Under the pieces are notes generated by a model. It was not told the DNA's origin, made no database searches, and saw only the letters and a program-made list of their open reading frames with translations. Shown one piece after another: positions 1 through 9,640 of a DNA stretch of 64,000 nt. Source of the DNA: Schizochytrium sp. CCTCC M209059 (taxonomy: Eukaryota; Sar; Bigyra; Thraustochytrida; Thraustochytriidae); contig KN805397.1 in assembly GCA_000818945.1 (NCBI GenBank), forward strand, positions 228,699 to 292,698, written 5' to 3'. Each line of letters starts with the position of its first letter. Within the stretch, counting starts at the first letter, position 1. A program made the position numbers and the translations under genes.

Positions 1-1207
1 GGGCGCCGTGCTTGCCTTGCTTGCTTGCGCCTGCTTGCTTGCTTGCCTTGCCTGCCTCGAGGTCGAGTCTCGCCCCAAGAGCTTCGGCGAGGGCGGAGGT
101 GTCTGACGCGCCCCTGGAGAAGAAGAAGAAGAAGAAGGCTGCGGAAGAAGGGGTCCGCGACTGCAAGAGGTGGACGGCATCATTTTCATTTGCCTCGGCC
201 CTGGGCTTCTCCCGTGGGAGGGAAGTGCGTTAGAGAGTGCATCGGCGGCCGGGAAAACGCGCGACGATAGAAGCATCGTGTGGAGGTTGTTCTGATTGTC
301 TTTGATCCTTTGGCCGTGCTGTAGCACGCAGCGTCGAGTGGAACGCGGAGTCAACCAGCGTCAGCGGTCTTTTTGATAAATTTAATCGTCAGTCAGCTCG
401 GCGCAGGGAGAGGAAAGCGTCTGCAAAGAGAACGTTACGGTGACAGTGACACCTAGATTTTGAAGCTTCGCAAGCTTTGACATCAAGAAGAAACGGGACG
501 TTCACGAAACCAAACGAAACGAGACATCTTTTTTAGTGGGCACGCAGACACTAGGGAGCTTCGCGACTGCTGGCTAGGAGGGACTACAACCTTTTTCTTT
601 CCGCTCCGTTCAGGAGGAAGAAGCGTGCCCGCCAAGAAAAAGACGACACTGAAGTTTTCTTCCTTTGTCCTCTAAGAGGAAACCCAGTTGCCACGAAACG
701 AAACTACCGTGAATACCTGGAAGTGATATACCTGTTGATCAACACGTCACCACCCTTTTGTCTCGCCTACGGAGAGAATACGCGAGGCGAGACCGGCACT
801 TCCTCTACTTCTCATTTGGAAAGAGGAAGAACGCGATTGCTGACCTACTGACAAGCAAACCTCTCTTTACATTCCATCAGAGCTTCTCTATAAACTGTTC
901 ACGTCGCCGTCGAGGACTCCGCAAAGCCAACGCGACCGAAAGGGCGAGAGCCTGTCTTTTGAGTGAGACCGACACCTTCCCTGCTCCTCATCTGAAGAAA
1001 AAAAGAAGAGAGAAGAAACGGGACTGCTAACCACCGTCTGACAAGGGAACCTACATTTGCTCTCGATCAGCGTTTGTTTCTTTCGATACTGTTTTCGTTG
1101 CCATCGAGAGAAACGCAAGTTCATCGCGACCGAACTGGGAGTGCCTATCTTACTTTCCTGTGATACGGTGCGTACTTGAGACACCAGCTGCTTCGGGGGG
1201 AGGAGAC
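1..1207. other. 5' flank and leader of the first gene
   Basis: No convincing coding sequence is visible. The first 60 bases are a CTTG-type imperfect repeat, and a short GAA-rich tract lies near 116-137. From about 789 to 1155 there are two diverged direct copies of a unit of about 176 bases, listed separately. The short ORFs here are rich in Arg and Lys and look like chance frames. The region most likely holds the promoter and 5' leader of the gene starting at 1208. Confidence 0.5.
789..1155. repeat. Diverged tandem duplication, unit about 176 bases
   Basis: Copy A begins GAGACCGGCAC at 789 and copy B begins GAGACCGACAC at 965. The same succession of landmarks follows in each copy: a CTGACAAG block, an ACATT...ATCAG block, an ACTGTT block, a CGCCGTCGAG or TGCCATCGAG block, a CGCGACCGAA block, and a GCCTRTCTT end. 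The copies differ by many substitutions and small indels, so the duplication is old. It lies just upstream of the start codon at 1208. Confidence 0.55.
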
Positions 1208-4054
1208 ATGCCCGCGTCGCAGCAAGCGCAGCAGCAGGCCGCAATGAAGGCACGGGGATATGCCTCCATGTCTGCTGATCACGCTACGGAGCGGTCGAAG
1301 ATGAGCGGCCTCGTCCGGGATGGTCGTCATGAGGATGCCATGCGAATGGTCATGGTAACTCCTCAAGGCCAGAGTGCAACACAGACGCGTTCAGGTCTGC
1401 GCGAAAGTGAGGGCCTCATGGTCGATCCAAACAAGCTAACCCTGGCAAAAGATCTCATCGCGCTCTTGTGCTCTACGGATCAGCTGCAGCAAGCCTCGCA
1501 AATCGTAGAGCGGTGCGCTGCCGAGCACCTCGAGGCGCTTGAGCTCGGCGCCGTCGTCGACGCAATGGTGCGACGAAGACGCTTTGAGATGGCGTCGCGG
1601 GCCATCTCCATGTTTGGTCTTCTCGAGCGCTGCGATGTCGACCTTTTGCACCGCTTTCTGTCGGCGCTCGTGACCAAGGGCCAGTACAGACTTGCAGTCG
1701 ACTGGGCCCGCAAGCTCGCAGAGTGGGAAATGCGCTCACAGAGACAGTTGCCCGAGTTCCTCCGATGGACCCCCTCTGCCCTCGTGTCGGAGATGGTTGT
1801 CTCGGGCGACTTTGATCAAGCGCTCAAGTTCATCTCAGAGCTCAATCTTCGCAATGAGTTCCCGGTGTATGATTTGATTCAGCGCATGCTCGCCAAGTCG
1901 CAGTTCAAGCAGGCTCTCGAGCACATCAAGCGCTTTGGCTTGGAGCCAGAGTTCCCCCCGCTGCAGCTTATGAACGGTATGCTGGACGCCCACCAGTGGG
2001 AGGTGGCCATTCAGTTTGCCAATGAAGTTCCTGCACTTTGGGCGCACTTTCCCAAGGAGCAGATTGTCGAGCGCATGATTGCCGCGGGAGACTGGGACGC
2101 CGCGACGTCATACATTACAGCCTTTGGCTTTGACAAACGGGTCAAGCCAAAGGCCAGTGATGACCAAAGTTCTCCTGCTAGTGGCGAAACAGCCTCGCCC
2201 GTCCTCGTGGATCTCATTCACCAGCTCGTTGCCTCATCGAAGCTTCACATGGCCATGCGCAAGGTCCTCGCACATGAACTTCAGGAAAAATTCCCGCCCA
2301 AGCGTCTCATTCAGAATATGATCGACATGAAGCAGCATGAGCACGCACTTCGCTACATGCGTGAGCTCAAGCTTGAGGATGATTTCAAGGACCAGTTGCC
2401 GCGCATTCATACAGACCGCCTGGCTGCTCTTCGGTCCTTTCGTGCCATTGTGAAGCGCCGCGCCGAGTCAGCTCGGCTTCAGACAACACTTATTGGCGTT
2501 TCGTCTTCTTACTCTGGCTCTTTTCGTAAGGAGCATCCTGGCGAGGTTGTCAAAGAACGTCTGTGGTTTCGATCGAACGAGTTGCGCGAAGTGGCGTCCA
2601 TCCCAGACTTTCAGAATGAGCCTGAGATTCAACGCGCGCAGTCCGCGTTTGGCCCGGGACCGGGTGGCCTAGCGCGGCACTCGTCGGGTCAAAAAGACGC
2701 AATCAGCTTTGGCAGTGCCAACGGTCTCGCTCCCTCGGCGGCTCAGGCTCCTGCTCCTGCTCCGCTCCCCTCACAGCCTGTACAACAGCGCAGTCCTGAG
2801 GGTTTGCCGAGCTTTCTCATGGACAATTCCTCTCCTGCGCATGACGAGGAGATTGTTCTCGGCTCTCTGCGCACGCTGCGGGTGGGCTCGCCGCGAAGCG
2901 CTCTCTATGACTCCTCTTCACTGCCCAGCCTGGACGCGGCTACTGAACCGTCGGCCTTCGAGCGTCTTCTCGGCTTTAAGCAGCAGCAACAACAACAACA
3001 GCAGCAACAGCAACAGCAACAACAACACCAGCAGGTACAGCAGCAGCGGCAGCAGCAGCAGCAACAGCAGCAGCCACAATTACAAGCGCAGGCGCAGCAG
3101 CATTCTCCGAGCATGCAACCGCAGTATTTGCAGCAGCAGCAGCAGCAGCAGCAGCAGCGCCAGCAATCTAGCCGACCCGAGTACTCGTCGCAAATGAAGA
3201 TGGACGAACGTACGCAGTCGGGATATCCGTACCAATCACATCAATCGCCTTCACTGAGTCACTATGGTTCACCGTTTCCCAGTGGGAACGGGCCAAACAT
3301 GAATGGTGGCCCACTTAGAATGCAGCCGCCCTCGCAGTCTCAGTCTTATGGGCTCTCAGGGCCCGGGTATCAGCAACAACAGCAGCAGCAACCGCAGCAG
3401 CAACAACAGCAACCGCCGCACACGCAATCTCCGGGACTCATGCGACCCATGCAACCTCCGTCGGCTTATCCAGGACAGCCCATGGGATACTACCCGCAAG
3501 GTCAGCGACAGCAGCAGCAGCAGCAGCCGCAGCAGCAGCAACAGCAACAGGCGCCTCCGCCCCAGCAGCAATACTATCGTGCTGAGGATATGGTGAAGCG
3601 TAGCGCCCTTTCGGCATCTGACTTTCTCCGATCGATGGATCCGAATGCGGCGTCTTCATCCCCTATGCGAGGAAGCAGTCAGCCACCCATGCCCCACTCG
3701 CAGTATGGGCCTGGTCCCTCTGCGCCGCAGTACCATCAGCATCAACAGCTTCATCAGCAAGCACCACATCCAATGAGTACTCCCGGTGCACCGCGGCAGT
3801 ATTCGCAGCCCGGAGATGGGCCTTGGGGTGCAACTTCGATTTCGGCACAAATTCGCAACGCTGTTCAACAGCCGCCGCAGCAACAGTCCCCCATGCCAGG
3901 ATCCATGTATCCTGGCCACCAATCCCCGCTGCCTCAGCGACCGGAGCAGCACTCGCTTGATTCCCAGCACCAGCTCTATTCGCAACCTCAGCAAACTCTG
4001 CCGCAGCGTCATCACATGGGCAATGGATATGGGTCTCCATACCCGCAGCAGTAG
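1208..4054 (+). CDS. Helical-repeat protein with long poly-Gln C-terminal half
   Basis: This is a 948-residue protein whose specific function I do not recognise. The ORF is open upstream to a GTG at 1160, but the first ATG is at 1208 and is preferred. Residues about 60-430 form regularly spaced amphipathic helices (repeated patterns of the type ALxxIxxLxLxxEF), like a helical-hairpin solenoid. There is weak resemblance to the N-terminal region of MUT-7/EXD3-type proteins, but no exonuclease domain follows. From about residue 480 the protein is low-complexity, with Gln runs encoded by CAG/CAA mixtures (bases about 2980-3070, 3130-3165, 3370-3410, 3510-3555) among Pro, Ser and Tyr. Such tails are typical of proteins that join RNP or transcription assemblies. 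That role is inference. It converges on the transporter gene ending at 4370. Confidence 0.8.
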   Translation: MPASQQAQQQAAMKARGYASMSADHATERSKMSGLVRDGRHEDAMRMVMVTPQGQSATQTRSGLRESEGLMVDPNKLTLAKDLIALLCSTDQLQQASQIVERCAAEHLEALELGAVVDAMVRRRRFEMASRAISMFGLLERCDVDLLHRFLSALVTKGQYRLAVDWARKLAEWEMRSQRQLPEFLRWTPSALVSEMVVSGDFDQALKFISELNLRNEFPVYDLIQRMLAKSQFKQALEHIKRFGLEPEFPPLQLMNGMLDAHQWEVAIQFANEVPALWAHFPKEQIVERMIAAGDWDAATSYITAFGFDKRVKPKASDDQSSPASGETASPVLVDLIHQLVASSKLHMAMRKVLAHELQEKFPPKRLIQNMIDMKQHEHALRYMRELKLEDDFKDQLPRIHTDRLAALRSFRAIVKRRAESARLQTTLIGVSSSYSGSFRKEHPGEVVKERLWFRSNELREVASIPDFQNEPEIQRAQSAFGPGPGGLARHSSGQKDAISFGSANGLAPSAAQAPAPAPLPSQPVQQRSPEGLPSFLMDNSSPAHDEEIVLGSLRTLRVGSPRSALYDSSSLPSLDAATEPSAFERLLGFKQQQQQQQQQQQQQQQHQQVQQQRQQQQQQQQPQLQAQAQQHSPSMQPQYLQQQQQQQQQRQQSSRPEYSSQMKMDERTQSGYPYQSHQSPSLSHYGSPFPSGNGPNMNGGPLRMQPPSQSQSYGLSGPGYQQQQQQQPQQQQQQPPHTQSPGLMRPMQPPSAYPGQPMGYYPQGQRQQQQQQPQQQQQQQAPPPQQQYYRAEDMVKRSALSASDFLRSMDPNAASSSPMRGSSQPPMPHSQYGPGPSAPQYHQHQQLHQQAPHPMSTPGAPRQYSQPGDGPWGATSISAQIRNAVQQPPQQQSPMPGSMYPGHQSPLPQRPEQHSLDSQHQLYSQPQQTLPQRHHMGNGYGSPYPQQ

Positions 4055-4369
4055 AGGTCCCGAAGTAGCTTTGTCGCTGTCGAAGCACATGACATAGATT
4101 ACCACGCATTCCTAAAGAAACAAGCCTGAAAGCCAAGATACTTTTCCGCCCATGAAATGGAATTTCATTGAACAAATGCGTAAGCCAAGCAAAGTTTGAT
4201 GTCCTTTACAACGACTCGCTTGGAACACGCAAAGCTTGACTTTCTGTTAAACCACTCAAATGCTGTGAAGAAATTGCGACGCGTTCGCGCCTCTCTTTTT
4301 TTTGTGCGATGACAGACGCCAAGTGAGTGAACCTCTGCGAAGACAAGAAAAATGTGCAAATTGTTCACG
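4055..4369. other. Convergent 3' region
   Basis: This holds the 3' ends of the poly-Gln gene (+) and the MFSD5-like gene (-). It is more AT-rich than the flanking genes, and I see no further gene or clear structure in it. Confidence 0.5.
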
Positions 4370-5665
4370 TCAAACTTCACTATCAATCTTGGAGGCGGCT
4401 GGACTCATCTGGCCAGCCTGACGAGCAAGCAAAAAGTGGACACTGGCTGCCACAGCCAGGATAGCCGCGCAGTAAAGACCCATGGTAGCCGAACTAAGGT
4501 GGCTCGTGTACAGCAAGACGAGGACAACAAAACCGTTGAGAGGAACGCGAAAAAAGTTGACAATCGTGGCGCGCACCTCTTCAGGAATGTATTTTGCGCG
4601 AAGAAAGCCAACACCGGGATGATAGACTCCTACGCAAACTTCAAAAACGCAAAAGGCGAAAAAGTTGATAGTGTGGCTGGATGTGAACGCTGGTGCCGCA
4701 AGGCACAGGGAAGCGACTGCAGCGTTGTACATGAGCACGGTTTCGGTCTCTTTGTGCTTGAGGGCCAGCTGGTAAATGTGCGTTCCAATCATGATGGAAA
4801 CCATGAAGCAGGCAAAGACAATGCCGTGCGGCATGCCCTCATCGCTGGCCGTACTCTCGAGCGTCGGTGTCCACATATACACGAAAATGTACATGGCTCC
4901 CTCGAAGCAGGACTGAACGATGCCAAGTAGCCAAATGCGCGGATTCGAGGCCATAACGACCCAGCCCACGGCAAAGTTACCGCCTGGAGTCAGCGAGGCG
5001 TTGCCGTAGTTCTCCTTCCACGTGCGCGCAATGATGAGTGCGGTCAACGTGAGGAAAACGATTGCCGTGTCGAAGGGAGCCGTGTAGCCGCCATAACTCG
5101 TCACTGCGCCTGCAACAGCGGCCATTGCCACAGCGGCTGCACTCGACAAGAATGTAGCACGCGACAGAGTGTTGACGAGCCAGTCATCGGGAAAGGCGTC
5201 ACGCTTGTGCTCGTGAAGCATCCACGCTTCAAAGACAGAAAAGAGAATCGAAGTTGAAATACCGCTCATGACACGTCCAGCGAGAAGGACGTTAAAGTCA
5301 TGCGAGTGCATGGTCATGCAGGTTCCAGAGTAAAGCAGGCAAAAGAGAAGACAGGTCTTTTTCCGTCCAAAGCGATCGGCGAGGCCGCCCACCAGAGTTC
5401 CGAAGAGCGCCGAACTGCAGTAGCCCGCAAGAAAGAGATAACCAATTTCTCCCTTGCCAAATCCGATAAAGGAGTAGAGCTTGTACAGATACGGCCCTTG
5501 GATCCAGTCCGCGCACGACGCGAAGAGCATGGTGGCCAGAAAGCTTTTCTGTAGGCGCGCAAATTCCGGCGTGGTCGGCACCAGCGCAAGCGAGTCGCGT
5601 TGTTTCTTGATCAACGCAGCGCAGCCCACGAGCTGCAGGGCGAGCAGGCCCACATACACCTCCAT
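4370..5665 (-). CDS. MFSD5-like molybdate-anion transporter (major facilitator superfamily)
   Basis: This is a 431-residue multi-pass membrane protein. The first in-frame ATG is at 5665; the 21 bases upstream open only from a TTG. It matches the layout of animal and algal MFSD5/MOT2 transporters. The signature blocks are ADWIQGPYLYKLY near residue 53, the MFS loop motif ADRFGRKK between the second and third membrane segments, FEAWMLHEH near residue 140, and the WTPTLE and FFRVPLN blocks in the second half. Family members take up molybdate for molybdenum cofactor enzymes. Localisation (plasma membrane or endomembrane) cannot be read from the sequence. The gene is divergent from the methyltransferase gene at 6313, and the 650-base gap must hold both promoters. 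Confidence 0.9.
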   Translation of the reverse strand: MEVYVGLLALQLVGCAALIKKQRDSLALVPTTPEFARLQKSFLATMLFASCADWIQGPYLYKLYSFIGFGKGEIGYLFLAGYCSSALFGTLVGGLADRFGRKKTCLLFCLLYSGTCMTMHSHDFNVLLAGRVMSGISTSILFSVFEAWMLHEHKRDAFPDDWLVNTLSRATFLSSAAAVAMAAVAGAVTSYGGYTAPFDTAIVFLTLTALIIARTWKENYGNASLTPGGNFAVGWVVMASNPRIWLLGIVQSCFEGAMYIFVYMWTPTLESTASDEGMPHGIVFACFMVSIMIGTHIYQLALKHKETETVLMYNAAVASLCLAAPAFTSSHTINFFAFCVFEVCVGVYHPGVGFLRAKYIPEEVRATIVNFFRVPLNGFVVLVLLYTSHLSSATMGLYCAAILAVAASVHFLLARQAGQMSPAASKIDSEV

Positions 5666-6312
5666 GGTCTCAAACCTGAGCGGCAAGGCGCACTTCTTTC
5701 GTGCGCTCTCGCAGTCACTTCGTCTCGCCTTGCCGAGTTCACCGGATCAGCGTCGGCTTCTCGCGCGCCCTCGAGCTCGACGTTGAGACGCGCCTCTTGA
5801 CCGCTGGCGCGGCAAGAGCCTTGGCGCAGGTGCGCTCGATGCGGCAGGACACTTGTTCCAGTTTCCCTCGTTGCAGCCGTCACCGCCGCCGCCGCCGCCG
5901 CCGCCGCCGACGAGGAGGTCGCCGTCCAAGGTTTGCCTGCAGCGCGCAACTTGCTCTGGGTCAAGTCAAGTCAACCTGAAGGCCATTGTAAAAAGCTGTA
6001 AAGAGCAAGCAAAGGGGCCACAACGCCAACGTCGGCCTGGTTGGCCAACCAAACAGCCAAACAGCGCGCGAGCTAGCTAAGCACGTGCAAGCACGACCGG
6101 CACGAGTACCCGCGTGAGCTGGGAGAAGGGAAGGAAGGCAGGAAATCAGGAAGTCAGGAAGTCAGGAAGTCAGGAAGGGCTCGATTCTCACGTGAACCCG
6201 TACGCAAAAGGAGACGAGTTCGTCTCTGTGGCCTGCACCTTCCTTTGCCCTCCCTGCCTGCCCTCGGCAAAAGGGCTCTCGACGAACGGCGCGTGCATAT
6301 ACTACGGTCACG
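5666..6312. promoter_or_regulatory. Divergent intergenic region between transporter and methyltransferase
   Basis: No coding sequence is supported. It holds a CGC-trinucleotide tract at about 5882-5913 and a tandem 8-mer, AGGAAGTC, at about 6147-6178. Both neighbouring genes start outward from this region, so it probably contains two promoters and two leaders. Confidence 0.45.
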
Positions 6313-7620
6313 ATGGAAAAGGTCGAGCTCGAACTTATTGGAGAGGCTCTTGTGGGACAAAAGGTAGAAGTTAGAGCACGCAACGTCGACGAGCTTTTCT
6401 ATGGCGCTCTTGTGACGGGGTATGCAAAGGACAAAGAAACCTACGAGGTCCTTTACGAGGATGGAACCGAGGACGCAGGGCTTCGAAGAACAGCAATGAT
6501 TGTTCCAGATAGCCGTGTGGACATTTACGCAGATGATGTGGTTCGCGTTCTTGACGGACACGTGGTCCTTGAGAGCAGGATACGGCATGCACGGATGCTT
6601 GCATTTCAAGAGAGCCCAGATCTCTTTCAAACAGCTATCGCGTTTGACGTAGAAGCGTCTGAAACCGAAGGTGGGATGCAGGAAAAGGACGTCGTGATCG
6701 CGAAACGCTGTTTTGATTATCGCGCTCTGGTCTTTGATGTGAATCAGGCGATGATGCTTGGGCTCGCGATGCTGCCTTCGCTCTGCACGGGATCGCAGAA
6801 TGTAACACCAACTCGCGTTTGCGTGGTGGGAGCTGGAGGTGGCGCATTGCCTTTGGCCTTACTCTCGGTGGTCCCTGAGATTCGCGTCGATGTTGTGGAG
6901 CTCTCTGGTGGCGTCCTTGAATGCGCCAAGGTACATTTTGGTCTTGATGAAACTTGTTGGAAGGGGTTGCACACCTTTGAAGAGGATGGTCTTGCTTTTG
7001 CCGCGGCCGCGCAACCAGCGAGCTATGACTTGTACTATATCGACGTTGCGCAGGAGTCTGGCGCCGAGGATGAGGAGGCTCTCGATCTGCCTCCACCCAC
7101 ATTTTTGACCCGCGAACATCTTGTCGAGCATGTGAGTGCTGCGTTGCGACCCGGGGGCTGGATCATTATCAATCTATGTGGGCCAAGAGCCGCCTTGCTC
7201 GAGGTGCTCGACAAGGTAAACGAGTGGTTCGCGTCGGTTTTTGTCTTTGGCACCGATCCAAATTATGTCTTTTTCCTTTGCCCCGAAGCGGTACCACACC
7301 TTGGCCAGATTGACGTAGGCAATGGGCAAAGCGCAGTCGTAAAGGAAAATGACAATGAATGCAACAACGACAACGATAATGACGAAAATATCAAAGGAGC
7401 GTCCGACATAGACGTGCTGGGTAGCGTGCACGATGCCGCGTGGATAGACGCGCTCGCAATTTATCACCGAGCCCTTGCTCTCAATTTGCAAACGTCGTGC
7501 TCGGCTATTCTTGGAGATCTCGAGAAAACCCAAAAACATTTGGAAAAGAACGTGGCCTTGGGATGGCTGACAGCCTCGGACTTTCGTGGCCTGTTGCTCA
7601 ATCCAGACACGTGCATTTAG
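6313..7620 (+). CDS. METTL13-like class I methyltransferase with N-terminal Tudor-like segment
   Basis: This 435-residue protein starts at the ATG at 6313. Residues about 10-65 resemble a Tudor/Agenet/SGF29-type barrel (VGQKVEVRARN, then GYAKDKETYEVLYEDG). Residues about 135-330 form a Rossmann methyltransferase fold. Motif I is V-V-G-A-G-G-G at 171-177, the acidic strand end is VDVVELS near 195, and a YYIDVA block follows near 240. Together with the DYRALVFDVNQAMMLGLAML block just before motif I, this matches the spermidine-synthase-like C-terminal domain of METTL13, which methylates the N-terminus of eEF1A. No aminopropyltransferase signature is evident. Substrate is therefore inferred. An Asn/Asp-rich loop (bases about 7344-7395) separates the fold from a helical C-terminus. 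It converges on the FUSC-like gene. Confidence 0.8.
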   Translation: MEKVELELIGEALVGQKVEVRARNVDELFYGALVTGYAKDKETYEVLYEDGTEDAGLRRTAMIVPDSRVDIYADDVVRVLDGHVVLESRIRHARMLAFQESPDLFQTAIAFDVEASETEGGMQEKDVVIAKRCFDYRALVFDVNQAMMLGLAMLPSLCTGSQNVTPTRVCVVGAGGGALPLALLSVVPEIRVDVVELSGGVLECAKVHFGLDETCWKGLHTFEEDGLAFAAAAQPASYDLYYIDVAQESGAEDEEALDLPPPTFLTREHLVEHVSAALRPGGWIIINLCGPRAALLEVLDKVNEWFASVFVFGTDPNYVFFLCPEAVPHLGQIDVGNGQSAVVKENDNECNNDNDNDENIKGASDIDVLGSVHDAAWIDALAIYHRALALNLQTSCSAILGDLEKTQKHLEKNVALGWLTASDFRGLLLNPDTCI

Positions 7621-8068
7621 ACGCACAAAATCCAGTCTCAATAGGCGAGAGTCTACAAGGTCTACTACGCATTTGCCACAAAAATACCTTGTTTATCAGA
7701 AGGCAAAACCCTTTTCAGCCAATCTAAAGTTTGATCAATTTCATGAAGATTGTGTATGGTCAATCATCATCATTGTTATTATTATACGTCGTGGTATCTT
7801 ACTTCAGGAGACTTGGGACGTTCGATGAGGATTGTAGGATGCCATCGCGGATCAGCAACATCGGAACAAATGGTGGAAGAGAGTGCTACAAAGTCGTGAT
7901 GGGGCAAAGAAACAACGGACAACGCACGCAAACATCTAGATTGGCAGATTTGCTCGCTTGCTTAGACTCAATGTCAATGCGGAACGGAAAGAAAAGAAAA
8001 TGAAGAAGTAGAGGAGAAGGAAAAAGTGGGAGAGAGACGTCAGGAGCTGTCAGTTAGGAGAATTCGCT
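7621..8068. other. Convergent 3' region
   Basis: This lies between the stop codons of the methyltransferase (+) and FUSC-like (-) genes. It is AT-richer than its flanks, with a short ATT/ATC-rich stretch near 7760-7790. I see no gene or structured element. Confidence 0.45.
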
Positions 8069-9640
8069 TTAGGCGCGAAGCTCTCGGACGTGGCGCCATA
8101 CTTGGACACGCGGCGCATCGCGCGGCGCGAAGTCGGGGTGACGCAAGATGAGCTGGACCTCGGTGGCGAGATCCTGGAGGAGAGAGCAAAAATGAACGGC
8201 GCGCATGCAGGTCTCGGGCTCGTTCCTGTCGCGGACGAGCTGAGTGAGAATGCGAATCTTTTCGCGCTCGAGCGACTGATTTGCGACGCTCAAACCAGCG
8301 CGCGCACTCGTGAGAGCCTCAAGGTCCGCGTCCTCGACAGGACCACTAAGAAGCGGGCGAATGCAGCGCAACGCGCGGACAATATTACGCTCGACGAGAC
8401 GGAGCGCCTCCGTGTGAACGAGCGCGCCAAGTTGCGCACCCTGCGAGAACTCGCCCGCGACCTGCATATCCATGTTGACGCCGATAGCGGCTGCGCGGCG
8501 CAGACCCGTCTGAATCGCGTCGATGCGGTCGAGGTCTTCAGTTGTGAGGCCCGAGACGCGCGTTTCCCAATGCGCGTTTTTAATTTGAATTTCGAGTTCT
8601 GCGCGGCTGAGAAGAATTTTCGCAAAGCAGTCGTGCACCGAGGTGGTCTCGCCGCGGCCTAGTGCCGACTCGGAGGCAAGAAAGGTGTTGTATTCTGCGC
8701 GACGATCGCGCTCGAAGGCGCGAATGGCGCGCCACGTGAAGCTGGCGACGAGGTCGGCATTCTTCTCTGTGAGGTGGAGTGCATGCGTTGCGCTATAATG
8801 AGGCATGAATCCGATGTGAACAGGAAGGGCTACGCCAAGGCCGAGAATGACACCTGCGAGACGCTGGAGAATAAGCATGGGCCCCGCATTTGTCGCCATG
8901 ACCATATCGATGATGGAAAGGTTAAAGGTGAGACCGAGGAGAATCATGACGGGCTTGAGGTCGGGCCAGCGCTGCGCAAGATAAAAGATGGGAATGGTTC
9001 CAGCAAACATGGCAACGGTGACGAGCGGCTCGTTGGCCATTGGGATAGCCTTGACAATTTCGCTTCCTAGAAGCGCGAGCGTGGCACCGGCTACGGTGGC
9101 ACGGACACGATACACTCCGTTTGCGAGGACGCCGCCGACAGTATGGTCGGAGACGACAATGACGGTAACCAGGGCCGCAATGCCACAGCCCATATCAACA
9201 ATGGTCCCGCTCGTCGCAGAGAGGATAAAGGGCAGGGCCCCTGAGGTGGCGCAGCAAAAGCCGACCTTCATGGCGAAGACGCGCGAATTGTGCTCGTCGT
9301 CGGAAACCTCCTTTGTGTTCTTGACGTATGCCTTGGAGGAGACCCAGGGAAGCCAGCTAGGGGGCGCGACGTCGGTGAGAAAGCTGAAGAGGCCACGCTT
9401 TTGCTGCTGGTGCACTGCTGGCTGCGCGCGCGGCTGGTTGAGCAGGCGCTGCGCGAGTTCCTGGCGCCTTGCCTGCATGTCATCGCCTTGGCGGTCCCGA
9501 TCCGAGGCGAGCTTGACGAGCGGCGAGATGGTCCGTGTGTTGTAGTTCCCGGGGCCCGAGTACAAGCCAGCCTGTTGGGGCCGGAGGAGGCATCGTGGCG
9601 CCAGTCTCTGCGCGACTTGGCCTCGCGCCACGACTTGCAT
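8069..9640 (-). CDS. FUSC/ALMT-like membrane protein, probably organelle-targeted
   Basis: The product is 523 residues from the ATG at 9640. The frame stays open to 9988, but that extension is Cys/Ala/Arg low-complexity sequence translated from a CACAG repeat and is best read as leader. The first 40 residues are basic and Ser/Arg-rich with no acidic residues, as in mitochondrial presequences. After a WLPW segment near residue 100, six hydrophobic segments fall at about residues 125-320, ending in an LQRLAGVILGLGVALPVHI block. The rest is soluble and helical. This half-membrane, half-helical layout is that of the fusaric-acid-resistance (FUSC), aromatic-acid-exporter and ALMT-like families, which move organic anions. 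The substrate is unknown. Confidence 0.7.
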   Translation of the reverse strand: MQVVARGQVAQRLAPRCLLRPQQAGLYSGPGNYNTRTISPLVKLASDRDRQGDDMQARRQELAQRLLNQPRAQPAVHQQQKRGLFSFLTDVAPPSWLPWVSSKAYVKNTKEVSDDEHNSRVFAMKVGFCCATSGALPFILSATSGTIVDMGCGIAALVTVIVVSDHTVGGVLANGVYRVRATVAGATLALLGSEIVKAIPMANEPLVTVAMFAGTIPIFYLAQRWPDLKPVMILLGLTFNLSIIDMVMATNAGPMLILQRLAGVILGLGVALPVHIGFMPHYSATHALHLTEKNADLVASFTWRAIRAFERDRRAEYNTFLASESALGRGETTSVHDCFAKILLSRAELEIQIKNAHWETRVSGLTTEDLDRIDAIQTGLRRAAAIGVNMDMQVAGEFSQGAQLGALVHTEALRLVERNIVRALRCIRPLLSGPVEDADLEALTSARAGLSVANQSLEREKIRILTQLVRDRNEPETCMRAVHFCSLLQDLATEVQLILRHPDFAPRDAPRVQVWRHVRELRA

